A stretch of 64,000 nucleotides of DNA. It comes from Planctomycetota bacterium. GTDB lineage: Bacteria > Planctomycetota > UBA1135 > UBA2386. This document shows positions 36,032-44,371 of this stretch, in pieces. The DNA lies in the NCBI GenBank assembly GCA_016235155.1, contig JACRLW010000026.1, positions 77,771 through 141,770 of the forward strand, read 5' to 3'. Both the position numbers and the translations under genes were made by a program. The notes below the pieces were generated by a model. It did not search any database. It had not been told where the DNA came from and was given only the letters and a program-made list of their open reading frames with translations. Within the stretch, counting starts at the first letter, position 1; the number at the start of each line of letters is the position of its first letter.

Positions 36032-37012
36032 ATGCGCAACCTCTTCCCTCTCGCGCTCGTCCTCGCGTCGAGCATCTCCGCCCAGAGCTTCCTCGTCCCA
36101 CCGGGCACATCGCCGACCGTCGGCACGTGCAACGTGTTCCCGTTCGGCACGTCCGACATGCGCTACCAGGCCCTGGTCCGTGCCACTGAACTCGGCAACA
36201 CGCCCGGAGTCATCTCGGGCTTCGCCCTCGCGCCGTGCTCGACCGGAGTGCGCACGATGCGGGCGATCACCGTGAGGTTCGCGCACCTCAACCTCGGCGC
36301 GCTGTCGACGACCTTCGACACCAACCTCAACTCGCCAGGCCCGGCGCAGACGGTGCTCGACACCGTGAACCACAGTTGGCGGATGGTCGCCAACACCTGG
36401 AACTCGGTCGGTCTGCAGGACCCGTTCTTCTACAACGGGAGCGACGACCTCGTGGTCGAGATCACGGTCTACGGCTCGTCGGGTGTCAGCGGCGCCATGC
36501 ACCGCGAAGCGACCAACCAGCGGGTCTATCTGGGCTCGTACTCGGGTCAGCCAACAGGCACCAACGGCGGCAACACCGCGTTCAAGATGAAGCTCCACTT
36601 CGGCGATGCGAACACGCAGTTGTTCGGAGCGAGCTGCCCGGGTTCGGTTTCCACGGCCAGCTTCTCGTTCAACGGCACGGCGCAGCTCGGCACGCAGCTC
36701 GACCTCGTGGTCACGAACGGACCGCCGTCGATGCCGGCTTACGTGTTGCTCGGCTTCGACGCGCACATGCCGCTCTTCCCGATGGACCTCGCGGTCGTCA
36801 ATGCGCAGGGTTGCGTCCTCTACCACGACGTCACCGTCGCCGTCGGCGTGTTCAGCGATCCGGCCGGCGGCTCGGTACTGTCGTTGGCCCTTCCGCCGAT
36901 CCCGTCACTCGCCGGGCTGTTCTTCTATTCCTCGGCGGTGCTGATCGACCCAGCGGCCAACGCCGCGGGCTTCACGACGACCAACTATGGCCGCGCCCTG
37001 CTGGGCAACTGA
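36032..37012 (+). CDS. Secreted protein, first of a tandem pair
   Basis: This 326-residue exported protein has a signal peptide ending SISAQ. The N-terminal domain (residues about 20-205) has beta-rich motifs: MRYQALVRATELG, VISGFALAPC, TMRAITVRFAHLN, SWRMVANTWNSVGLQDPFFY and QPTGTNGGNTAFKMKLHFG. A C-terminal domain of about 120 residues starts at LFGASCPGSVSTASF and ends TTTNYGRALLGN. It has exactly the same length as its neighbour at 37059 and parallels it throughout, so the pair is a tandem duplication. The C-terminal domain recurs in other secreted proteins in the window and may sort or anchor them. Confidence 0.75.
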   Translation: MRNLFPLALVLASSISAQSFLVPPGTSPTVGTCNVFPFGTSDMRYQALVRATELGNTPGVISGFALAPCSTGVRTMRAITVRFAHLNLGALSTTFDTNLNSPGPAQTVLDTVNHSWRMVANTWNSVGLQDPFFYNGSDDLVVEITVYGSSGVSGAMHREATNQRVYLGSYSGQPTGTNGGNTAFKMKLHFGDANTQLFGASCPGSVSTASFSFNGTAQLGTQLDLVVTNGPPSMPAYVLLGFDAHMPLFPMDLAVVNAQGCVLYHDVTVAVGVFSDPAGGSVLSLALPPIPSLAGLFFYSSAVLIDPAANAAGFTTTNYGRALLGN

Positions 37013-37022
37013 CGCCGTCGTC

Positions 37023-37036
37023 GCGGGCCAACCCGC
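37023..37036. other. Hairpin between tandem paralogs
   Basis: GCGGG-CCAA-CCCGC forms a perfect 5-bp hairpin in the 46-bp gap between the two paralogous secreted proteins. It may limit read-through or process a joint transcript; no T-run is present. Confidence 0.3.
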
Positions 37037-37058
37037 CCGCCGCTCGCCGAGGTCGCCG

Positions 37059-38039
37059 ATGCTCGCTCGCCTCCCGTTCGCAGTCGCGCTCCTGTCCTCC
37101 GCACTCGCCGCGCAGAGCTTCGTCGTCCCCGCCGGCGCATCGCCGGCGACCGGCAGTTGCGTCGGTATGCCCTTCACCACGGCCGCCACGCGCTGTCAGG
37201 TGCTGGTGCGCAACAGCGACCTCGGCAGCCAGGCCGGCGTGATCTCGGGTCTCGCGCTCGCGCCGTGTCAGTCCGCCGTCCGCGGGTCGGTTTCGATCCT
37301 GGTGCGGATGGCGCACTTCAGCGGCGCGGCCCTGTCGACGACCTTCGCGAACAACCTGTCGTCGCCCGGCCCGGCGCGCACGGTGCTCGACACGACCAGC
37401 CACGACTGGCGCATGGTCGCCCACACCTGGAACGAGATCGGGCTCCAGGATCCGTTTGCCTACAACGGCAGTGACCACCTGGTGATCGACATCGTGGTCA
37501 CCGGCACGTCGATCGTCCTCGCCGACACGCACATCGACACGACCAACCAACGGATCTTCGCGTTCAACTACACCAACCAGGCGACCGGCACGAACGGCGG
37601 CAACACGGCGTTCAAGCTCAAGCTGTTCCTCGGCGATGCCAACCTGCAGCTCTTCGGTTCGAGCTGCGTCGGGTGGTTCACGCGCCCCCTGTTCTCCTTC
37701 AGCGGCTCGCCGCGCCTTGGCGGGCTGCTCGGCATCCACTGCGGACCGACCTACGCGAGCACCGTCGTGTTCCTGCTCGGCTTCGACACGCATCGCCCGA
37801 CCTGGCCGATGGAACTCAGCGCCTTCGGTGCGCCGGGTTGTCGTCTCTACCACGAGATCATGACGACGATCACCGTCTTCACGGATGTGACCGGCACGGG
37901 GAACTCGCTGCTGTCGATCCCCACCGTCTCGTCGCTCGCGGGCACACCGCTCTACGTGTCGGCGGCCGTCCCCGACCTCTTGATCAACGCCGGCGGCTTC
38001 ACGACGACGAACTACGGGCGCGCATTGCTCGGCAACTGA
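37059..38039 (+). CDS. Secreted protein, second of a tandem pair
   Basis: The protein has 326 residues and a signal peptide ending ALAAQ. It mirrors the upstream paralog: SFVVPAGASPATGSC, VISGLALAPCQ, SDWRM-like HDWRMVAHTWNEIGLQDPF, QATGTNGGNTAFKLKLFLGDAN, LQLFGSSCVG and the same final TTTNYGRALLGN. Cysteines line up between the two. The most variable part is the C-terminal domain interior (ITVFTDVTGTGNSLLSIPT). ATG 37059 was chosen because it opens the signal peptide. The role is unknown; surface adhesion or structural coat is a guess. It precedes the sigma-factor fusion by 73 bp. Confidence 0.75.
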   Translation: MLARLPFAVALLSSALAAQSFVVPAGASPATGSCVGMPFTTAATRCQVLVRNSDLGSQAGVISGLALAPCQSAVRGSVSILVRMAHFSGAALSTTFANNLSSPGPARTVLDTTSHDWRMVAHTWNEIGLQDPFAYNGSDHLVIDIVVTGTSIVLADTHIDTTNQRIFAFNYTNQATGTNGGNTAFKLKLFLGDANLQLFGSSCVGWFTRPLFSFSGSPRLGGLLGIHCGPTYASTVVFLLGFDTHRPTWPMELSAFGAPGCRLYHEIMTTITVFTDVTGTGNSLLSIPTVSSLAGTPLYVSAAVPDLLINAGGFTTTNYGRALLGN

Positions 38040-38112
38040 TCGCGGCTCGTCGGCCGGGGGATTCCGTGCAACGATCCGCGCCGGCACGGCGTCTTCCTGA
38101 CGACGCCACGCG

Positions 38113-41100
38113 ATGAGCGATCCCCAAGAACCGCCGACACCCGAACGCCTCCTCGCCGAACAGGACTTCGTGCGCGGCGTGGTGCGCTCGCTGTTGCGCG
38201 GGGACGAGGCGGAAGACGTGGTGCAGCGCACGTGGTTGCGCGCGGTCCGCAGGACGCTGCCGGCGTCGGCAGGCTTGCGACCCTGGCTCGCCCGCATCGC
38301 CCGCAATCTCGTGCGCGACGGACGTCGCGACGCGCAGCGCCGCGCGGCGCGCGAACTCGCTGCCGCGAAGGACGAGGCCCTGCCTTCGACGCTCGATGTC
38401 CTCGCCCGCGAAGCCGAGCGGCGGCGCGTCGTCGACGCGGTGCTCGCGCTGCCCGAACCGTACCGCGGCGCCGTCCTCGCGCGCTTCTGGGACGACACTC
38501 CGCTTGCCGCACTCGCGAAGCGCCTCGACGTGCCCGACGCGACCGTGCGCTCGTGGCTCCGGCGCGGCCTGTCGATGCTGCGCGCCCGGCTCGACGCCGA
38601 TCGCGACGGCGGCCGTTGGCGCGCAGCGCTCGCACCCTTGCTGTTCGAAGGAGGACTCGTGGTCTCGAAATCGAAGCTCGCCGTCGCTGGTGCTGCCGCC
38701 GCACTGATCGGCCTCGCGTTCTGGTGGAGTTCGTGGCCGGAGTCGATTCCGCCGGAGCCGCCGGTCGCGCGCGGCGAAGCCGATCCGCGGCAGGTGCAGT
38801 TCGCCGGCGAAGCGTCCACGGATCCCGCGATCGGCGAGCGCGCGGCGACCACCGGCCGTGCGCCGCTCGCCGCCGCGCTCGCGATCGAAGTCGTCGTCAC
38901 CCAGGACGGGCTGCCGGCGCCCGGACTCGCTCTCGAACTGCGCGACTTCGCCGGCGCAGGCACCGACGGCAAGCCGGGATCGACGCACGCGCTGCTCACC
39001 GACGAACGCGGTCGCGCCGCGTTGCGCGTCGCCGCGAGCGACGAGCTGCGCACGCTCGACTTGCTGACGAACGAGCCCGCGCGCCGCGTCTGGTGCACGC
39101 CGCTGGTCGTCGCACCCGACGAGTCCGCGGTCACGCTCGAAGCCACGACGACTCGTTTCGGATGCACGCTGCGCGGCGTCGTGCGCGACGAGCGCGAGTC
39201 GCCGATCGAAGGTGCGACGATCTCCTTCAACGGCTGGCACGAAGCGCAATCCGATCCAAAGGGTCGCTACGAACTCCCGATCGGCACCGGCGCCGCGGTA
39301 CGGCCGGTGCTCGCCTACGCGCCGGGCTTCCGCCAGTCCCTGAACACGATCGCCGTGCCCGAGGGCGCACGGGAGCACGTCCTCGACCTCGTGTTGAGCC
39401 CCGGCGCATCGATCACCGGTCGGGTCGTCGACGGCGCGGGCGACCCCATCTCCGGAGTCGAGGTGCGCACGTCGGGTTCGTTCCGGCGCCATGCCAGCGA
39501 CAACGAGGGTCGCTTCGTCCTCGATCACCTCGAGCCCGGCTCGAAGCAGCAGGTCACGGCCGAGTCGCGCGCATACGGCGTCGCGTCCACGATCGCCGAT
39601 GCCGGAGAGGACGTCACCCTCACGTTGTCACCCGGACTGCGCGTCGCAGGCCGGGTGCGCGACCCGTCCGGCCGTCCGATCGCGGGCGCCGCGGTCGGGA
39701 TCTACGCTCAGTCGAGCGGGGTCCGCACGAGAGCCTGGTCCGCTCGCGACGGCAGCTTCGCGGTGACGGGTCTCAGCGCAGGCGAACTCGAGCTCGTCGT
39801 GCGCCGCCGGGGCTTCGCCCATGCGGTGATCCCGCTCGCGCTGACCAGCGACCGCGACGGCCTGCTGGTCGATCTGACGCCCGGACGCAGCGTGCGCGGA
39901 AAGGTGCTCGACGACCGAGGTGCGCCGATCGCCGGAGTCTCGATCTTCGTCAACCTCGAGCGGATGGTGATGGCGCGCACCGCGTCGTCGTCCGTCGCGA
40001 GCGCCGCCGACGGCGGCTTCGAACACCACGCTGTGCCGTCCGAGCCGTGCACGATCCACGCCTACAAGGACGGCTGGCAGTCGCTGGCGCACACGCTCGA
40101 CGGTCTCGGCGACGTCGAAGTCGAGTTGCGGATGACGCGCGCCGCCGGCCTCGCCGGGCGCGTCCTCGACGCCGTCACGCGCAAACCGGTCCCCGAGTTC
40201 AACGTCACGGCCCTGCCCATCCCCACGACCGCGCGCCTGGAGCCCGTGCACTTCGCGGCCCCCGACGGGACCTGGTCGATGCGCGGGCAGCGCATCAAGG
40301 ACGGGCTCGAGTTCGAGATCGTCGTGCGGGCGCCCGGCTACGCACCGGGTCGCATCGTCGCGATCGCGACCGCAAGTCCCGACCCCGAGCGCGCGGTCGT
40401 GCTGCTGGCGAAGGGCGTCGTGCTGACCGGCTCGGTGCTCGACGCCGTGACCGGCGCGCCGATCGCCGGTGCCGGGCTCGCGGTGCAAGGCGAGATCCAA
40501 CGCGGCACGACGACCGACGCCGCCGGGCGCTTCTCGATCGAGGACCTCGGGCCGGGGCCGACGAGCCTTCTCGTGCGCGCGCAAGAGCGGCCCGTGCTCG
40601 TTCACACGCTGGAGATCCCCGCGGCAGCCGCGACGCACGAGATCGAGATCAGAGTCGGGCCCGGCGTCACGGTGCAGGGTCGGCTCGTGGGCTTCGACGG
40701 GCTGCGCCATGCACACGTCCTGCTCGACATGGGCGACGACTCCGCGAATGTCCCCGTCGCCGCAGACGGCAGCTTCGCGGTCACGCGCGTCGGCCCAGGC
40801 ACGCGATCGCTCTACCTCTCCGGCGGCGAGCCGGCGTCGGTCGTGCGGGTCTGGCGCCTCGTCGTGACCGGGTCCGAACCGGCGACGCTCGCGCTGGCCG
40901 CGAGCGAGGGCGACGCGTCGCTGAGCGTCACCGTGCACGGTCTCGCCGACGGCGAAGCCCGCGTCGTGCCGCTCGGCGAACCGCGTACGCCGTTGAGCCT
41001 CCCTCAGCACCATCTCCGTTTCACCGGCGGCGCGTTCCGGGTCGACGGCCTCGCGCCCGGACGCTACCGCGTGCGCGTCACCGGCGAACGCCGCGAAGCG

Positions 41101-41157
41101 GCGCGCGAGATCGACGTCGACGGCGAGACCACGCTCACCGTCGACGTGCCGCGCTGA
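38113..41157 (+). CDS. ECF sigma factor fused to exported CarboxypepD_reg-like repeats
   Basis: This protein has 1014 residues. Residues 1-165 are an ECF sigma factor: FVRGVVRSLLRGDEAEDVVQ (region 2), RPWLARIARNLVRDGRRDAQ, and region 4 with ALPEPYRGAVLARFWDD and PDATVRSWLRRGLSMLRARL. A membrane helix follows at about residues 187-205 (KLAVAGAAAALIGLAFWW). The remaining 800 residues contain repeated carboxypeptidase-regulatory-like beta-sandwich units with the pattern GRVVDGAGDPISGVEV..., GRFVLDHLEPG and GKVLDDRGAPIAGVSI. So the sigma domain should be tethered to the cytoplasmic side of the membrane and linked to an outer sensor. Release would need proteolysis or a conformational signal. The fusion is continuous and its coding signal is uniform, so it is unlikely to be an assembly join. 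Confidence 0.85.
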   Translation: MSDPQEPPTPERLLAEQDFVRGVVRSLLRGDEAEDVVQRTWLRAVRRTLPASAGLRPWLARIARNLVRDGRRDAQRRAARELAAAKDEALPSTLDVLAREAERRRVVDAVLALPEPYRGAVLARFWDDTPLAALAKRLDVPDATVRSWLRRGLSMLRARLDADRDGGRWRAALAPLLFEGGLVVSKSKLAVAGAAAALIGLAFWWSSWPESIPPEPPVARGEADPRQVQFAGEASTDPAIGERAATTGRAPLAAALAIEVVVTQDGLPAPGLALELRDFAGAGTDGKPGSTHALLTDERGRAALRVAASDELRTLDLLTNEPARRVWCTPLVVAPDESAVTLEATTTRFGCTLRGVVRDERESPIEGATISFNGWHEAQSDPKGRYELPIGTGAAVRPVLAYAPGFRQSLNTIAVPEGAREHVLDLVLSPGASITGRVVDGAGDPISGVEVRTSGSFRRHASDNEGRFVLDHLEPGSKQQVTAESRAYGVASTIADAGEDVTLTLSPGLRVAGRVRDPSGRPIAGAAVGIYAQSSGVRTRAWSARDGSFAVTGLSAGELELVVRRRGFAHAVIPLALTSDRDGLLVDLTPGRSVRGKVLDDRGAPIAGVSIFVNLERMVMARTASSSVASAADGGFEHHAVPSEPCTIHAYKDGWQSLAHTLDGLGDVEVELRMTRAAGLAGRVLDAVTRKPVPEFNVTALPIPTTARLEPVHFAAPDGTWSMRGQRIKDGLEFEIVVRAPGYAPGRIVAIATASPDPERAVVLLAKGVVLTGSVLDAVTGAPIAGAGLAVQGEIQRGTTTDAAGRFSIEDLGPGPTSLLVRAQERPVLVHTLEIPAAAATHEIEIRVGPGVTVQGRLVGFDGLRHAHVLLDMGDDSANVPVAADGSFAVTRVGPGTRSLYLSGGEPASVVRVWRLVVTGSEPATLALAASEGDASLSVTVHGLADGEARVVPLGEPRTPLSLPQHHLRFTGGAFRVDGLAPGRYRVRVTGERREAAREIDVDGETTLTVDVPR

Positions 41158-41173
41158 GCGTCGCTCTCCGACA

Positions 41174-44100
41174 TCACTCGATCGTGAAGAAGTACGGGTT
41201 GCTCGTGTTGCCGCGCGGGAAGGGATTGCCGAACCCGATCAGCTGGAAGGCGAAGGGGATCGGTCCGACCAGCGTGGACGGGATCGGGATCGGCGCGCTG
41301 CCGTTGGCCGGCCAGAGGATCGCGTCGAAGGGGCCGCTCGGATCGACGAAGAGGCCGCCGAAGTTCAGCACCGGGAGTCCGGCGCCAAACGGCAGGCCGA
41401 GCGCGAGCGCGACGATCGGGAGCTGCGGCGAAGCGATCGAAGTCACCGTCAGCGTGCCGCCCGGGCTCGAACTGCCGGTGACCAGCAGGAGCAGGTTGTC
41501 GAACTCGTAGGCTCCCATGTCGACGCGCATGGCACCATCGACGTTGCCGTCGAGCAGGCGCGGGAAGCCGAGCCCGTCGAGACCGGTCGGACCGTCCAGC
41601 GGATCGCCGGCGTCGATGCACGGAGACGCCGGCGAGAGCCGCAGGTCGCCGGCGCCGGCGCTGAGGAACAGCGGATCGACGTTCAGGTTGCCGCTGCCGC
41701 CGGGGATGCCGCTGCCGTCGCTGAAGTCGATCTGGCCCGCGGCGAATCCGGCGAAGCCGCCCGTCGGGTTGCCGTGTGCGATCGAGCTGCGGACGTTGCC
41801 GCTCCATGCCGCGAGTCGACGCACGCCGACGCTGCCGTTGTAGGCGCTCGTCGCGCGCAACAGGTCGAAGCCGCCGCCGCGCAGCGTGATGCCGTCGCCG
41901 CCGTTCGCGAACGCGACGAGGTCGCTCGCGACGAACGCCGCCGAGAGATCGAAGCCGCCGAAGCCGCCGAACTCGACGCGGCAACGCCGCAGGGACGCAT
42001 TCCCCGAGTTGCAGGTGATGCCCGCCCAGTTGCCCCAGCCGCTGCATCGGACCAGCGCCAGATCCACCAGCGCGATCGACGTCGCATCGATGCGGATCCC
42101 GTACCACTGGTTCGGACCCGCCGCCGACGCGTTGCCGTTGCCGTTGGTGTCGCCGCCGAAGGCGTCGTCGTGGAACGACGTGAAGACCACCGGGCCGTTG
42201 ACGATCAGGTTGCCGGCGACGACGAACGTGCGCGCGGCGTTCGCCTTGAGGACGAGGCCCGGCTCCAGGGTCAGCGTGACTCCGGTCGGGATCACGGGGT
42301 TCGCGTTGTAGACCAGCACGCCGCCGATCACGTTCTCGGGGCGGACGGTGCACGACGCGACCGGCGCGGCACTGTCGAGCCGCAGGTAGTTCCCGCCCGA
42401 ACAGTTGCTCGCCGTGTTGCGCGAGAGGCCGGCGAGCGCATCGAAGACGAAGCCGTACATCGCGGGCACGGAGGCGATGCGTTGGAAATCGCAGTTCGCC
42501 ACCGTCGGACGCGAGGTCGTGGACACCGCCAGGCCGCCGAAGCCGCCGTCGCTGAAGCGGCAGTGGTCGAAGGACGGGTTCGCGTCGTCGACGCTGGCGC
42601 AGTTCCAGTTGCCCCAGCCCGTGCAGCGGATGTCCGTGTAGGTCAGCGAACTCGCGCTCGACCCGAGTCGGAACGACACGCCATACCACTGGTTGATCCC
42701 GGCCGCGGTCGCGTTGCCGTTCTGGTTGGTGTCGCCGCCGACGCTGTCGTCGTGGATCGACGTCAGCACGACGCGGTTCGCCGCCGTTCCGCTCGCGACG
42801 AGCGTGCCGTTGACCACCATCGTGTGTGCGTTCAGTGCCTTCAGGCCGAGCCCGGCTTGAAGCGTGAGCGTGATGCCCGCGGGGACGACCGGGTTGCCGG
42901 CGTAGACGAGCACGCCCTGGATGCCGTTCCGGGGCCCGAGCACGGTGCTGGCCGCAGGCGTGGCATTGTCGACTCGCAGGTAGGCGCCGCCGGGGCAGTT
43001 GCTCGCGGTCGTATCGGTGAAGCGCGCCGCGGCATCGAAGGTCATCCCGTGCACCGCCGGCACGGAGTTGATGCGCTGGAAGTCACAACGCGTCACGGTC
43101 GGCAGCGCCGCGGAGGCGAGCACGAGTCCGCCAAAACCCCCGTCGCTGAACCGGCAATCGACGAAGGTCGGGTTCGCGCCCGCGACTTCGACCGACCAGT
43201 TGCCCCAGCCCATGCAACGGACCTGCGCATGCGTCAACACGCTGGCGCTCGAGCCCCCGCGGAAGCTCATCCCGTACCACTGATTGACACCTGCGCTGGT
43301 CGCAGTGCCGTTCTGGTTCGTGTCTCCGCCGACGCTGTCGTCATGGATCGAGGTCAGGACCACGGGCTGGGACACGGTGCCGTTCGCGATCAGCGTCCCG
43401 TTCACCACGAAGGTGAGCGCGGCCGACGCCTTCAGCGCGAGACCGGCCTCGAGCGTGAGCCTCGTGCCGCCGGAGACGATCGCGAGGGCGTTGTAGACCA
43501 GCACGCCGTTGATGCCGTTCCTCGGCCCGAGCGTCGCGTCGGCGCCGAGCGTCGCGTTGTCGACCCGCAGAAAGGCACCACCCGGACAGTTGCTCGCCGT
43601 CGTGTCGGTGAAACGGGCCGCGGCCTCGAAGGACAACCCGTGCGCGGCCGGCACGGAGTTGATCCGCTGGAAGTCGCAGCGCGTCACCGTCGGCATGGCG
43701 CCCGCCGTGAGGGAGAGTCCGCCGAAACCACCGTCACTGATGCGGCAGTCGACGAAGCTCGGGTTCGCGCCGGCGACGCTCACCGACCAGTTGCCCCAGC
43801 CCATGAAGCGGATCTGCGTGTGCGTCAACGCGCTCGCTCCCGAGCCGGCGCCGAAGCTCATGCCGTACCACTGGTTCACACCGCCGCTCGTGGCATTCCC
43901 GTTGCCGTTCGTGTCGCCGCCCGCCGTGTCGTCGTGGATCGAGGTGATCACGCACGGACTGCCCGCCGTGCCCTGGCAGAGCAGCGTGCCGTCGATGGTG
44001 AACGTGTGGACGGCGAGCTTGACGACGGCGCCGGGCTGCATCGTCAGCGTCTGGCCCAGAGGTACGTTGATGCTGCCCGTCGTGTGGTAGACGGTCCCCG

Positions 44101-44209
44101 CCAGCAACGGACCGCCCGCGCCGTCGTAGACCGAGCCGGAGATCGGCACCTGGGCGGTCAGTGCGGTGCAGAGAAACAGAGCAGGGAAGATCGCGGAGTG
44201 AGATCGCAT
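41174..44209 (-). CDS. Secreted right-handed beta-helix protein with long tandem repeats
   Basis: This 1011-residue exported protein has a signal peptide ending CTALTAQ. It contains four long repeats of about 195-197 residues, each with VLTSIHDDSVGGDTNQNG-type loops, NQWYGMSF, MGWGNWSV, FVDCRFSDGGFGGL, TVTRCDFQRINSVPA and DTTASNCPGG. Such short hydrophobic turns with Asn and Gly are typical of right-handed parallel beta-helices. A region with dockerin-like asparagine/aspartate loops (PCIDAGDPLDGPTGLDGLG) follows, and a C-terminal domain of about 105 residues ends in NTSNPYFFTIE. The ATG at 44209 opens the signal peptide. It may bind or degrade polysaccharide or serve as a surface layer; no catalytic motif was seen. 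Confidence 0.8.
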   Translation of the reverse strand: MRSHSAIFPALFLCTALTAQVPISGSVYDGAGGPLLAGTVYHTTGSINVPLGQTLTMQPGAVVKLAVHTFTIDGTLLCQGTAGSPCVITSIHDDTAGGDTNGNGNATSGGVNQWYGMSFGAGSGASALTHTQIRFMGWGNWSVSVAGANPSFVDCRISDGGFGGLSLTAGAMPTVTRCDFQRINSVPAAHGLSFEAAARFTDTTASNCPGGAFLRVDNATLGADATLGPRNGINGVLVYNALAIVSGGTRLTLEAGLALKASAALTFVVNGTLIANGTVSQPVVLTSIHDDSVGGDTNQNGTATSAGVNQWYGMSFRGGSSASVLTHAQVRCMGWGNWSVEVAGANPTFVDCRFSDGGFGGLVLASAALPTVTRCDFQRINSVPAVHGMTFDAAARFTDTTASNCPGGAYLRVDNATPAASTVLGPRNGIQGVLVYAGNPVVPAGITLTLQAGLGLKALNAHTMVVNGTLVASGTAANRVVLTSIHDDSVGGDTNQNGNATAAGINQWYGVSFRLGSSASSLTYTDIRCTGWGNWNCASVDDANPSFDHCRFSDGGFGGLAVSTTSRPTVANCDFQRIASVPAMYGFVFDALAGLSRNTASNCSGGNYLRLDSAAPVASCTVRPENVIGGVLVYNANPVIPTGVTLTLEPGLVLKANAARTFVVAGNLIVNGPVVFTSFHDDAFGGDTNGNGNASAAGPNQWYGIRIDATSIALVDLALVRCSGWGNWAGITCNSGNASLRRCRVEFGGFGGFDLSAAFVASDLVAFANGGDGITLRGGGFDLLRATSAYNGSVGVRRLAAWSGNVRSSIAHGNPTGGFAGFAAGQIDFSDGSGIPGGSGNLNVDPLFLSAGAGDLRLSPASPCIDAGDPLDGPTGLDGLGFPRLLDGNVDGAMRVDMGAYEFDNLLLLVTGSSSPGGTLTVTSIASPQLPIVALALGLPFGAGLPVLNFGGLFVDPSGPFDAILWPANGSAPIPIPSTLVGPIPFAFQLIGFGNPFPRGNTSNPYFFTIE
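42103..43960 (-). repeat. Four internal coding repeats of about 591 bp
   Basis: The conserved word for NQWYG recurs with the same phase at 42103, 42685, 43276 and 43867, spaced 582, 591 and 591 bp. Repeats 2 to 4 also share FVDC and DFQRINSVPA segments. Differences among the copies are spread evenly, so the duplications are old enough to have diverged. Confidence 0.75.
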
Positions 44210-44277
44210 CGGAGGTTCTCGGGACGGGATGACGGGACTACTTGCCCCGCGGTCGCGCCCTCTGACGGATTCCCATC

Positions 44278-44348
44278 GCGGCCGAGGCCGCAACCCATCC
44301 GGGTTGCAAGCGTCGTCGCTGACTCGACGACCCGAAGGCCTCGGCTGC
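44278..44348 (+). repeat. Three-way-junction repeat, copy 2
   Basis: This copy lies in the 162-bp intergenic region between the beta-helix gene and the SGNH/TPR gene. The outer stem GCGGCCGAGGCC pairs with GGCCTCGGCTGC (one G-U). Hairpin A is GCAACCC-ATCC-GGGTTGC (44290-44307) and hairpin B is GTCGTCG with CGACGAC (44312-44331). Substitutions relative to copy 1 fall in both arms and preserve pairing. Confidence 0.85.
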
Positions 44349-44371
44349 TCTTCTTGCCAGGGCCCTTTGGC

